Shown here: positions 1-8,804 of the stretch, piece by piece
How the letters are laid out: every line of letters starts with the position of its first letter
Position numbering within the stretch: the first letter of the stretch is position 1
NCBI GenBank assembly: GCA_018700525.1
Contig: JABITN010000157.1
Coordinates: 1-64,000, forward strand
Direction of reading: 5' to 3'
From: Opitutales bacterium
Lineage (GTDB): Bacteria; Verrucomicrobiota; Verrucomicrobiia; Opitutales; Opitutaceae
Length of the DNA: 64,000 nt
Position numbers and translations under genes: made by a program
Notes under the pieces: model-generated
The model's input: the letters and a program-made list of their open reading frames with translations, nothing else
Told to the model about the DNA's origin: nothing
Databases searched by the model: none

Positions 1-105
1 CTTCTTCGGCAGCAGGTGCAGCTTCTTCGGCAGCAGGTGCAGCTTCTTCGGCAGCAGGTGCAGCTTCTTCGGCAGCAGGTGCAGCTTCTTCGGCAGCAGG
101 TGCAG
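1..105. repeat. 21-bp tandem repeat in the rpsB tail
   Basis: Five head-to-tail copies of a 21-bp unit (first copy 1-21, last 85-105) with no mismatch that I can see. More copies may lie left of the window. In the rpsB frame each unit encodes the heptapeptide AAPAAEE. The next stretch, to about position 230, repeats the same Ala/Glu composition with diverged codons (for example VAAPV..EEA), so the exact copies look like a recent expansion of an older low-complexity tail. Confidence 0.95.
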
Positions 106-973
106 CTTCTTCAGTAAATACAGGCGCAGCTACTTTTACGGCTGACACTGCTTCTTCAGGGACTACTGGCGCAGCTACCTTAGCGGTTGGCGCGGCTTCT
201 TCTTCAGTAACTGCTGGTGCAGCGACCATTTCTTGAGCCGTAGCTGCTGCTTGCTTCTGAGCACCGGCCTTATCCTGGCGAGCTTGACGTTGAGCGAGAC
301 CGGATTGAACCCCTTCGACGAGAACCTCTAGAATGATGCGAATCGCTTTTACAGCATCATCATTACCTGGAATTGGATAATCGACCAATGATGGGTCAGA
401 GTTCGTATCGACCAACGCAGCAACCGGGATCTTACAGCGCTTAGCTTCCCCGATCGCGATATCTTCGTACTTCACGTCCACGACGATCATCGCAGCCGGC
501 GGTTTCTCCATCTTTACGATACCTTCGAAATTACGGTTCATGCGTTCCATCTCCCGACGGATAGCGGAACCTTCCTTCTTAGGCAGCTTAGACAAGCTGC
601 CATCCGCTTCCATCGACTGGTACTTTTTGTACTTAGCGATACTGCGGGTGATGGTTTGCCAATTCGTCAACGTTCCACCTAACCAACGGCTAGCGCAGAA
701 AGGCATACCACACTCGGCAGCCGCTTCTCGGATTACTTCTTGCGCTTGACGCTTCGTTCCTACGAACAGAATTTCGCCACCCTTAGCAGCTGTTTCTTCG
801 ACAAACTCATGAGCCGCTTTCAAGCCAGAGTAACTCTTCGAAAGATCTATGATCGAGATACCTTGACGGTGATCGAACACGAAGCTCTTCGACTTAGGAT
901 TCCAGCGCTTGACCTGGTGTCCAAAGTGGACTCCAGCATCGAGAAGATCAGTCAGTTCTACATTCATATGCAT
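1..973 (-). CDS. rpsB: 30S ribosomal protein S2 with repetitive acidic tail (3' end outside window)
   Basis: Component of the small ribosomal subunit. The reverse-strand frame gives the S2 signature near the N-terminus (DLLDAGVHFGHQVKRWNPKS), followed by GGEILFVGTKRQAQ and later ASRWLGGTLTNWQT and VDTNSDPSLVDYPIPGNDDA. The core ends near position 300. It is followed by an Ala/Pro/Glu-rich extension that is still open at the left edge, so the C-terminus is not seen. Two nearby ATGs are possible starts (codons ending at 973 and 967); I use the upstream one, and the only Shine-Dalgarno-like run (AGGTGAG) lies 13 nt before it. tsf would normally follow, beyond the edge. The tail is longer than in typical S2 proteins and holds exact heptapeptide repeats. 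Confidence 0.96.
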   Translation of the reverse strand, partial: MHMNVELTDLLDAGVHFGHQVKRWNPKSKSFVFDHRQGISIIDLSKSYSGLKAAHEFVEETAAKGGEILFVGTKRQAQEVIREAAAECGMPFCASRWLGGTLTNWQTITRSIAKYKKYQSMEADGSLSKLPKKEGSAIRREMERMNRNFEGIVKMEKPPAAMIVVDVKYEDIAIGEAKRCKIPVAALVDTNSDPSLVDYPIPGNDDAVKAIRIILEVLVEGVQSGLAQRQARQDKAGAQKQAAATAQEMVAAPAVTEEEAAPTAKVAAPVVPEEAVSAVKVAAPVFTEEAAPAAEEAAPAAEEAAPAAEEAAPAAEEAAPAAEE

Positions 974-1014
974 GTACGTCAAGACGCTCACCTGAGCGCA
1001 GGCATTCTCATGCC
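974..1014 (-). promoter_or_regulatory. rpsB leader with two tandem hairpins
   Basis: Directly upstream of the rpsB start the transcript can form two adjacent hairpins. One is a GGCAT/ATGCC stem with a GAGA loop (1001-1014). The other is a CGCTC/GAGCG stem with an AGGU loop (985-998). The AGGU loop overlaps the only ribosome-binding-like sequence. Autoregulation of rpsB through its structured 5' leader is known in gammaproteobacteria; a similar role here is inference. Confidence 0.45.
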
Positions 1015-1216
1015 TTGGACGTTAATTTCTAAGTTGACGATTTAGGTTCAGTTTTTGAAAAAGCGACAAACGTAGGCCCCTCCCTCCTCTTGGCAAGCGG
1101 TATTTATCACAATTTCCCTTTTTCCCCCCAAAAGGCATTGACAATCCAATTCTATTCCCGCTTTTTCGCCACTCTTCGATCAACCAGAGCGAAGAGATTA
1201 CATTTTTCACCTGTGT

Positions 1217-1293
<77 letters not shown>

Positions 1294-1294
1294 T

Positions 1295-1326
1295 GAAGGC
1301 CGATTTCCGAAAGGAAGTCGGCCTTC
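1295..1326 (+). terminator. hairpin terminator after tRNA-fMet
   Basis: Immediately after the encoded CCA there is an inverted repeat, GAAGGCCGA...TCGGCCTTC, with an inner TCC-GAAA-GGA stem-loop. The stem is long and GC-rich, and a short pyrimidine run follows instead of a clean T-tract. Its position right behind the tRNA suggests transcript end formation. Confidence 0.6.
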
Positions 1327-1535
1327 TCCATATCCAGCTCTCATTTCACAAACTCTAAGAATAATATTCCATGTAAACGTGAAATCTAGCTCTGGAGCGA
1401 CGCGAGAGGCCATCAATATTCTAGCAGTCGAAGGTTCGACGAACCGAAACAGCGACATTATTAAACGCATCCCTATTGACAGTTGAAAACCGGATCCATT
1501 TCTTTCTCGGCTCAACTTCTTTTTTTTACCATTCG

Positions 1536-4500
1536 ATGAAAAAACTCCTAGCAGCCAATCGCAGCGAAATCGCAGTACGCATTTTTCGTAGCGCCACCGA
1601 ACTGGGCTACCGAACTGTAGCAATTTACGCCAACGAAGATCGATTCGGCGTTCACCGTTTCAAGGCTGACGAAGCCTACCTCATAGGCCAAGGAAGTGGC
1701 CCCGTCGCAGCTTACTTGGATATCCCTGGAATCATCGATTTGGCGAAACGAAAGGAAGTTGACCTCATCCATCCGGGATACGGCTTTCTTTCCGAAAACG
1801 CAGACTTCGCTCGCACATGCGAAGCCAATGGAATAACCTTCATTGGCCCCAGTGCCGACCTTCTCGGGCGAATGGGTGACAAAATCGAGGCACGCAAGAT
1901 AGCCGATGAGGCCAAAGTTCCAACCCTCCCCGGCACATCCTCCCCCGTCACGGATTTCGACAAAGCAGTCAAACTTGCGAAGAAAATAGGCTTTCCTCTA
2001 ATCATTAAAGCAGCTTTCGGCGGAGGAGGTCGTGGCATGCGGATCGTAAAGGACCCGAAAGACCTCAAGCCGCTTCTCGAAGAAGCCCAGGGTGAAGCCG
2101 AAAGAGCATTTGGCAATTCCGCCGTATTCCTCGAACGCTACATCGGACGGGCCAAGCATATTGAAGTTCAAATCCTCGGCGACAAGCAAGGCAACGTAGT
2201 CCATCTACACGAGCGCGATTGCTCCGTACAGCGTCGCCATCAAAAAGTTGTCGAAGTCGCCCCATCTATAGGCCTACCCGATTCCGTCCGCCATGAATTG
2301 TGCGAGGCAGCAGTGAAAATCGCCAAATCGATTGGCTACTACAGCGCGGGAACGGTCGAATTTCTTCTCGATCTAGATTCACACGAATGGTTCTTCATCG
2401 AAATGAATCCTCGTATTCAAGTCGAGCATACCGTAACCGAAGTAATCACCGGAATCGACATCGTTCGCAGCCAAGCTCTTATAGCTCAAGGATACTCGCT
2501 TTTCAGCGATGAAGTCGGCGTCCCAGAACAATCTGAAATACCGCGACACGGCTATGCTATCCAAGCCCGAATAACAACCGAAGATCCCGAACAAAACTTC
2601 GCCCCGGACTACGGCAAAATCGTCAACTACCGAAGCGCAGCTGGTTTCGGTATTCGACTGGACGGAGCAATGGGCGATACCGGTGCCGTTATCACGCCAT
2701 TCTACGATTCGCTTCTAGTCAAACTCACAGCGTCTGCGGGAAGTTTCGACCTGGCAATCCAACGCATGGACCGAGCACTTCGCGAAATGCGTATCCGAGG
2801 CGTAAAGACGAATATTCCTTTTATTGAGAACGTAATCCACCACAAGATTTTCCAAAAAGGTGACGCGACAACCACTCTGATTGACACAACCCCTGAGCTC
2901 TTTAAATTCAAGAGTCGTCATGACCGGGCTACCAAACTCCTCAAACTGCTTGGTGAAACCATCGTAAATGGCAACCCCCAGGTTAAGAATCGCGCTATGC
3001 CCAAAATGGACCTGCCGGTTATCGCTCCTTCTTACGATCCGAAGGCGCCAAAGCCTAAAGGTACTCGAGACTATCTGTTAGAAAACGGTCCCGAGAAATT
3101 CAGCGAATGGACGCGTAAGCAAAAGCGGCTCCTAGTAACGGATACAACATTACGCGACGCACATCAATCGCTCCTCGCCGCACGCATGCGAACCTACGAC
3201 ATGCTGCGAGTCGCCGATAGCATAGCCCAACGAGCCCACAATCTTTACAGTCTCGAATGCTGGGGAGGAGCCACATTCGACACCTGCATGCGCTTTCTGC
3301 ACGAGGACCCCTTTCAGCGCCTCCGCGATCTGAGGGAAAAAATCCCGAACGTTTGCTTCCAGATGCTTTTGCGAGGAGCCAACGGCGTTGGTTACTCCAA
3401 CTACCCAGACAACGTGATCCGCGACTTCATAATCCACTCCGCTGATGCTGGAATGGATATCTTTAGAGTATTCGATTCGCTCAATTACCTGCCAAACCTC
3501 AAAGTAGCCATGAAGGCCATCCGCAAAGACACTCAGTCGGTTTGCGAGGCTACGGTTTGCTATACAGGAGATATTCTAGACTCGACTCGCGACAAGTATT
3601 CACTGGAATACTACGTGAATTTCGCCAAAGAACTAGAGAAGATGGGCGCTCACACACTTGCGCTTAAAGACATGTCCGGCTTATGCCACCCGCGAGCGGC
3701 ATACAAATTAATCAAAGCGCTTCGCTCCGAGATTTCCATACCCGTACATTTTCATACCCACGATTCGAGCGGCATCGCAGCAGCATCGATAGTCAAAGCA
3801 GCCGAGGCAGGGGTCGATATAGTAGACCTTTCAATATCGTCGCTGTCTGGGCTCACGGCGCAGCCAAATCTAAATTCGATCGTCAAAGCATTTGCTGGAG
3901 ACAGACGAGATACGCAACTCGATCAAACTTATCTAGACGAACTGTCAATTTACTGGGAAGCGGTACGCCAATTCTACGAACCTTTCGACACGAGTCCAAA
4001 ATTCGGAAGCGCCGAGGTCTACAAGCACGAAATGCCTGGGGGACAATACACGAACCTGCGCGAGCAAGCCAGTTCCCTCGGACTAGGTGCCCGCTGGCCG
4101 GAGGTCGTTCGCTACTACGAAGAAGTGAATCAAATTCTAGGCGACATCGTTAAAGTGACTCCCAGCAGCAAGGTTGTCGGCGAACTCGCAATGTTTCTCC
4201 TGACTAAAGGCGTAGAACCTAAGGACCTCGTAAATCTAGCTCCAGGAACATCGTTTCCAGAATCGGTGATGGACATGCTTTCTGGCGGCCTCGGCCAACC
4301 TAAGGGTGGATGGCCCAAAAAAATCCAAAAAGTAATTCTGGGCGACCGCGCTCCGAGTAAAGGACGACCTGGAGCCAGGGCAGAAAAACTAGATCTCGAC
4401 CAGGCAAGAAAAGAGGTTTCCTCGATTACACGACGTGCGTCCACCGACGATGAACTCTATGAATACCTGATGTATCCCCAGGTTTTCAAAGACTACGTGT

Positions 4501-4973
4501 CCTTCGTGAATGAATACGGAAAAGCTGCTGTTCTACCCACACCAACGTTCTTCTATGGGCTTCAGCCGGGAGAGGAAATCTCCGTTGAAATCGAAGAAGG
4601 CAAAACGCTCATAGTAAAATTAATATACGTTAGCGATCCTAACGAAAATGGAGAGTGCATCCTGACTTTCGAATTAAATGGCAGAGCACGCGAATGCGTG
4701 ATCGCCGACAAATCTGCGAAGACCGAAACGAAACTGCGAGCCAAAGCCAACTCTGCCGATCCGAAGCAAGTAGGCGCACCTATCCCAGCTATGATAAGCA
4801 GCGTCTCGGTCACGGTAGGACAAAAAATCAAAAAAGGTGCGAAACTGGCGATCCTCGAAGCGATGAAAATGCAAACCACTGTTTATTCCCAATGCGACGG
4901 TGTAATCGATAACATTGCTGTACAAACTGGAGACCAGGTAGAGAGCAAAGACTTGCTGGTCACGCTCAGATAA
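1536..4973 (+). CDS. pyc: pyruvate carboxylase
   Basis: Biotin-dependent carboxylation of pyruvate to oxaloacetate, an anaplerotic cytosolic enzyme. The 1145-residue protein has the full single-chain layout. The biotin carboxylase part is about residues 1-450 (Gly-rich ATP-grasp loop FGGGGRGM near 161-168; EMNPRIQVEHTVTE). The carboxyltransferase part starts near 530 (DTTLRDAHQSLLAARMRT; later HFHTHDSSG). The C-terminal biotinyl domain carries EAMKM with the biotinylated Lys near 1111. The frame is open upstream to a TTG at 1476, but ATG 1536 fits the family N-terminus (MKKLLAANRSEIA). No strong ribosome-binding site is visible. The gene stands alone between the tRNA and a gene-poor region. 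Confidence 0.96.
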   Translation: MKKLLAANRSEIAVRIFRSATELGYRTVAIYANEDRFGVHRFKADEAYLIGQGSGPVAAYLDIPGIIDLAKRKEVDLIHPGYGFLSENADFARTCEANGITFIGPSADLLGRMGDKIEARKIADEAKVPTLPGTSSPVTDFDKAVKLAKKIGFPLIIKAAFGGGGRGMRIVKDPKDLKPLLEEAQGEAERAFGNSAVFLERYIGRAKHIEVQILGDKQGNVVHLHERDCSVQRRHQKVVEVAPSIGLPDSVRHELCEAAVKIAKSIGYYSAGTVEFLLDLDSHEWFFIEMNPRIQVEHTVTEVITGIDIVRSQALIAQGYSLFSDEVGVPEQSEIPRHGYAIQARITTEDPEQNFAPDYGKIVNYRSAAGFGIRLDGAMGDTGAVITPFYDSLLVKLTASAGSFDLAIQRMDRALREMRIRGVKTNIPFIENVIHHKIFQKGDATTTLIDTTPELFKFKSRHDRATKLLKLLGETIVNGNPQVKNRAMPKMDLPVIAPSYDPKAPKPKGTRDYLLENGPEKFSEWTRKQKRLLVTDTTLRDAHQSLLAARMRTYDMLRVADSIAQRAHNLYSLECWGGATFDTCMRFLHEDPFQRLRDLREKIPNVCFQMLLRGANGVGYSNYPDNVIRDFIIHSADAGMDIFRVFDSLNYLPNLKVAMKAIRKDTQSVCEATVCYTGDILDSTRDKYSLEYYVNFAKELEKMGAHTLALKDMSGLCHPRAAYKLIKALRSEISIPVHFHTHDSSGIAAASIVKAAEAGVDIVDLSISSLSGLTAQPNLNSIVKAFAGDRRDTQLDQTYLDELSIYWEAVRQFYEPFDTSPKFGSAEVYKHEMPGGQYTNLREQASSLGLGARWPEVVRYYEEVNQILGDIVKVTPSSKVVGELAMFLLTKGVEPKDLVNLAPGTSFPESVMDMLSGGLGQPKGGWPKKIQKVILGDRAPSKGRPGARAEKLDLDQARKEVSSITRRASTDDELYEYLMYPQVFKDYVSFVNEYGKAAVLPTPTFFYGLQPGEEISVEIEEGKTLIVKLIYVSDPNENGECILTFELNGRARECVIADKSAKTETKLRAKANSADPKQVGAPIPAMISSVSVTVGQKIKKGAKLAILEAMKMQTTVYSQCDGVIDNIAVQTGDQVESKDLLVTLR

Positions 4974-5342
4974 GAGCAGTGATCGTTTCTCGCGGCGAAT
5001 GCCTTAATCAATTCGCGGTACAGACTTAAGCATGAAGTTTTGGCTCCATCCTTTTCACGTAAGCACTACGAACTAGCAAGAGGGATTTCCGATAGCGCCA
5101 GCGAAGCTACATCAATCACCACACTAGGACGCTCAATAATTCCCCAACCAAAAAAAACGGTGACTAATTGTACCGATACACAAGAGTCAACCACGCCTCC
5201 AACAAAACCTATTCTACTGTATCCACAGATTAGCTACACATTTCTTCATTCAGAAGGGAAACTAGAAACGCCTCTCCCGAGAGAAGAGCCTAGATAATCA
5301 CTGAAGCCCTTATCAGTTCCTGGTTTCTTTTTCGTATTCCCA
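4974..5342. other. intergenic stretch without recognisable gene
   Basis: About 370 bp between the pyruvate carboxylase stop and the decayed frame that follows. A short rightward open frame (5040-5297) starts with TTG, has no ribosome-binding site and a Thr/Pro/Ser-biased composition, so I do not call it. I see no RNA gene and no convincing terminator. Confidence 0.5.
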
Positions 5343-5657
5343 CTAATCTAGGAGCTTTTCATAAATAGTGCGAGATTCAGCGACGCGTTCGATAAGAGCG
5401 GCGGACTGCTGTTTGAGCTGGGATTACTCAGCCCCATCTCACTCCGAATAAACGATCGCAGTACTATAGTCCTCTTTGCGATAACCTAGCCACTCCGGTG
5501 GCAATGGCTGTTTTTCTTTACCAGTCACGCTCCAGTAAAAATCAAAATAGCTTCGCAGCAATCTTGTATTCAAATAAGTAAGACTTATTTCATGCGGAAT
5601 TCCTAGTTCCAAATCCAGTTTAACCTGAATCTCTGCTCTCTCCTCATTGAGTTCTTG
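5343..5657 (-). pseudogene. decayed C-terminal fragment of an unidentified protein
   Basis: One leftward frame reads as natural protein sequence but is broken by nonsense codons. It runs ELNEERAEIQVKLDLELG, then SYFDFYWSVTGKEK, PPEWLGYRKEDYSTAIVYSE, then a TGA (5439-5441) and a TAA (5424-5426), and continues in the same frame as SQLKQQSAALIERVAES and IYEKLLD to a TAG at 5343-5345. A TAA at 5658-5660 closes the frame upstream, although the preceding codons (DGFELSIVMTLS) may belong to the same gene. There is no start codon. The charge pattern and helix periodicity look like real protein. I do not recognise the family. It lies just downstream of the sulfatase on the same strand and may be the relic of its former operon partner. 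Confidence 0.55.
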
Positions 5658-5782
5658 TTATGATAAAGTCATCACAATCGAAAGTTCAAACCCATCAAAA
5701 AAGCACCATCGTCCATTCAATCACGAAGGCTGGAACCAACATGCATTTCGAATATAAACGCCGAGGAAACTCCTTCGCCTTT

Positions 5783-7822
5783 CTAAAGCGAACGAATACG
5801 CGCATTCCGCAAGCTGAGACCACCATTATTCACGCCAGAATAATCGATCCGTATCGAACCCCCATCGCTATCGGCATCCTTGAGCACGTCGCTTACAACA
5901 CGATTATTGATCCAAACTTGGTGACGATTTCCGTGCACGCGAATTCGATAGCGATTCCATTCTCCATGACTGAAATTGCTATATTCGCTCTCATTTGACT
6001 TCAGCTTCGGAATAGCAACGCTGTCCCCCTTGCCACGGTAAGCAATATAAGCTCGACCCTCCGGTCGAACCTTCATTTCCCCTTCGAATTCGAAATCTTC
6101 AAACGAAGCTTTCGTTGACAAAACCAAGGCCTTCAAACTCGAAACTCGAATCTCATCCAGAACGCGCTTAACCGATTTCTTTCCACCGTCGCTTTGCCAC
6201 GAATCCAATCGATCGAGCCTTTGCCATCGATCCCCGTCTCTAAGCCCCGTCAAAGTTTCCTTCAGCTCTGCCTTGATTGAAGCGAATTCTGGGTGATTAG
6301 CCAAATTACGCCACTCCAATGGATCAGCATCATGATCGTATAGTTCCTCCCCCCCATCCGAAGCCAAAGAATAGCGCCACCGCTTCCCTCGAATCGAGAA
6401 GTGAGGATAGAGCGATCCCTCATAAACCTTATGCAACATGTGATCCTTGCCTGGTAACGCAGTGATCGCAAACTCTGGCCCCGTCCAAACTCCGTTCATC
6501 GGTTTTCTAATAAACGGGACCATACTGTGCCCTTCGAGAGCGTAACCATTTCCCTTAGCATTGGGATCTCTAGACAATCCGCAAAGCTCGTTAAGCGTCG
6601 GATAAATATCAATCAGCGCCACTGCTTCCCCACAAACCACTCCCTCAGGTGCCCCAGGCACTCCAGCCACAATAAGCGGAATCCGCGTAGAGGGGTCCCA
6701 AAGACTGCCTTTGTAGAGAAAATTCTTTTCGCCAACATGAAACCCATGATCGCTCGTGAAAATAACAATCGTGTTATCCTTAACCGAACTCGCATCCAAC
6801 GCATCGAGGATCGTACCCACCTGATCGTCGACAAAGGAAACGCAGGCCATATAGGCCTGAAGCCATTTCCGCAAAAGATCCTTGTCTTCATGACGAGCCA
6901 GCATCTTGTACCGACGAAAACCATACAATTTCTCATTCCCCAAGGCACCCGCCAAGTCATCTAAATCATTCGGATCGACTTTCGGCAATTCAATCGATTC
7001 CAGCGGAAAGCGATCGAAATACTTCTTTGGAGCATAAAGTGGCGTATGCGTTCGGATAAGGCCTGCAAATAAGGCGAAAGGCTTGGAGTGGTCACGGTTT
7101 ATTATCTCGCCCGACCACTTCGCCCCAAGCTCATCGGAAATAGGATCGCGGTCCTCCTCGCTGATATAGCGCCAAGGTTTTCCGTTTAGCATCCATCCTT
7201 TGTATCCAGGAACCTCGCCTGCCTCGTCAGCTGGCCAGTCGGGAATTATCGATAGTGGCCCAAAAACGTGCTCCCACTGATAGTCGATATCAGAATCTTC
7301 CCCTTCGAGAAGAAATTTCTGATAAGGATGCGGCAAATATCCTCGCAACGTTTCTTTCCGACCATCCCACGGCCAAGGTCCTATATTGCCAGAATGACCA
7401 TACTCATCAAACAACCCCTGCTGATTTCCGTGATAGACCTTTCCAGTTCCATAAACCGAATACCCACCATTTCTCAAATTGTCTTGAAGAGATACACTCT
7501 CCTTCAAAATCCCATTATTTCTCCAATCCTCGAACCAATAAAGACTCGTTGTTTGAGGATAGAGTCCGAAATTCATGCTGGCTCGCGAAGGAGCGCAAAG
7601 CGGGTCGTTCGTATGGGCGTTAGCGAACGTCACACCCTGGGCCTTTAGTCGATCGATATTGGGAGTCGGCACCAACGGTTTTCCATCCGGCTGATACGGC
7701 ATATCATTCAAATCATCGACGATGATAAAAACAACATTGGGATTTGCCTGAGCGGATGCATTAAGAAGTCCCCCCAAAGGAATAATAGCTACAGCGATAA
7801 AGGTTACAAGGAAGCTTTTCAT
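5783..7822 (-). CDS. secreted sulfatase, iduronate-2-sulfatase-like
   Basis: Hydrolyses sulfate esters, probably on sulfated polysaccharide outside the cytoplasm. The 679-residue protein starts with a signal peptide (hydrophobic residues 4-24, cleavage near ASAQA). It then has the metal-binding VDD (35-37) and the formylglycine motif CAPSR with Cys76, so it is a Cys-type sulfatase that needs a formylglycine-generating enzyme not seen here. TSDHGFHVGEKN is the second metal/substrate block. The last ~130 residues form an extra beta-rich domain (WNRYRIRVHGNRHQVWINNR) like the carbohydrate-associated DUF1080/LamG-type folds. Marine Verrucomicrobiota carry many such enzymes for fucoidan- or carrageenan-type glycans; the actual substrate is unknown. 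Confidence 0.9.
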   Translation of the reverse strand: MKSFLVTFIAVAIIPLGGLLNASAQANPNVVFIIVDDLNDMPYQPDGKPLVPTPNIDRLKAQGVTFANAHTNDPLCAPSRASMNFGLYPQTTSLYWFEDWRNNGILKESVSLQDNLRNGGYSVYGTGKVYHGNQQGLFDEYGHSGNIGPWPWDGRKETLRGYLPHPYQKFLLEGEDSDIDYQWEHVFGPLSIIPDWPADEAGEVPGYKGWMLNGKPWRYISEEDRDPISDELGAKWSGEIINRDHSKPFALFAGLIRTHTPLYAPKKYFDRFPLESIELPKVDPNDLDDLAGALGNEKLYGFRRYKMLARHEDKDLLRKWLQAYMACVSFVDDQVGTILDALDASSVKDNTIVIFTSDHGFHVGEKNFLYKGSLWDPSTRIPLIVAGVPGAPEGVVCGEAVALIDIYPTLNELCGLSRDPNAKGNGYALEGHSMVPFIRKPMNGVWTGPEFAITALPGKDHMLHKVYEGSLYPHFSIRGKRWRYSLASDGGEELYDHDADPLEWRNLANHPEFASIKAELKETLTGLRDGDRWQRLDRLDSWQSDGGKKSVKRVLDEIRVSSLKALVLSTKASFEDFEFEGEMKVRPEGRAYIAYRGKGDSVAIPKLKSNESEYSNFSHGEWNRYRIRVHGNRHQVWINNRVVSDVLKDADSDGGSIRIDYSGVNNGGLSLRNARIRSL

Positions 7823-7948
7823 TAAATCAGTAGAATAAATTACCTGCCAAATCCATGGTGGCGAAAGGGCATCCGGTTAAAACAATCAAGGTCAAAGCAG
7901 ACACCCTACTATTTCGAATTTCGACGAAACCTAACGAAAATTCCTCCC

Positions 7949-8794
7949 CTATCGAAATAATAACGTCGGGAGCTGACAACCTCGAAGCATTTCGGTCGTC
8001 GAACTGCCGATAATTAATCGACGTATTCGTGTATGCCCGTATGCACCCATTACGAGCATATCGATCTCATTCTCCTTAACATAATCAATGACAGACGGAG
8101 CAGTATCGCCATGCAGCATTTGACAGGTTAAAGGATGTCCTGCTTCGCGCAAAGATGATTCGGCCTCCTTAAGGGCCTTCAGGTGCTTCTGTTCCCTCTC
8201 GTTCGGGCTGACCGTAACCAAGTGGATTCGAGCGTCAGAGAACATCGGCGAACGTTTAACGAATTCGACAGCTTTTCGAGAACTTGGAGCATCATCATAT
8301 GAAATTAAAACGCTCTCGATCGGCCTGAATTCTCGAGAGGCTACAAAGCATGGCTTAGTCGCAGCTCGGGCAACGCGCTCCATCGTCGATCCCAAATGCT
8401 CCGTTGCGAATTTCGCATTCTCCCCCCGCTTGCCTAACAAAATCATATCCGCGGATTCCTCCAATTCACGTAGCGAATCGACGAGAAAACCTGTCTTATG
8501 AGTTTTAATCAGTGAAACCGGACTACCCTCGGATTCAATTAACTTCGCTGCCTGACCAAGCGTTACCTCCGCTTTTTTTCCCTCAAGCTCCTGTAATTGG
8601 CCCATAACAGCCTGAAACGGTTGAATTCCCAGACTCCCGCCTAAATCCGCTACGAACGGCACCTCGAGCTGACGCAAATCCGTCACATAGACAACTTCGA
8701 TTTCGACATCGATCTTTCTCGAAATCCAAGCGGCGTATCGACAACACGAAATGCCGTATTGCGATCCGTCAATACAAACTAAAACACGCTTCAT
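7949..8794 (-). CDS. tandem universal stress protein (UspA family)
   Basis: The 281-residue protein has two UspA-like halves. The first begins KRVLVCIDGSQYGISCCRYA and the second begins near residue 155 with SVLISYDDAPSSRKAVEFV. The second half ends with the nucleotide-binding signature MGAYGHTRIRRLIIGSSTTEML, and the first half has a similar LGKRGENAKFATEHLGSTMERV. Duplicated Usp proteins act as cytosolic stress or energy sensors; whether this one binds ATP cannot be told for certain, though the G-2x-G-9x-G(S/T) pattern is present in the second half. It lies 10 bp downstream of glgC on the same strand, so the two are probably cotranscribed. Confidence 0.88.
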   Translation of the reverse strand: MKRVLVCIDGSQYGISCCRYAAWISRKIDVEIEVVYVTDLRQLEVPFVADLGGSLGIQPFQAVMGQLQELEGKKAEVTLGQAAKLIESEGSPVSLIKTHKTGFLVDSLRELEESADMILLGKRGENAKFATEHLGSTMERVARAATKPCFVASREFRPIESVLISYDDAPSSRKAVEFVKRSPMFSDARIHLVTVSPNEREQKHLKALKEAESSLREAGHPLTCQMLHGDTAPSVIDYVKENEIDMLVMGAYGHTRIRRLIIGSSTTEMLRGCQLPTLLFR

Positions 8795-8804
8795 GCCCTA
8801 AACT

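Noticed and set aside
1-105. Regular repeats that could be taken for a CRISPR array
   Set aside because: Units are contiguous with no spacers and keep the rpsB reading frame.
1476-1535. Upstream TTG start for pyruvate carboxylase
   Set aside because: Adds 20 residues that do not match the family; ATG 1536 gives the standard N-terminus.
5040-5297. Open frame of 85 codons in the gap after pyruvate carboxylase
   Set aside because: TTG start, no ribosome-binding site, composition unlike the neighbouring proteins.
5660-5998. Rightward open frame of 112 codons at the sulfatase end
   Set aside because: Most of it is antisense to the well-supported sulfatase C-terminus.
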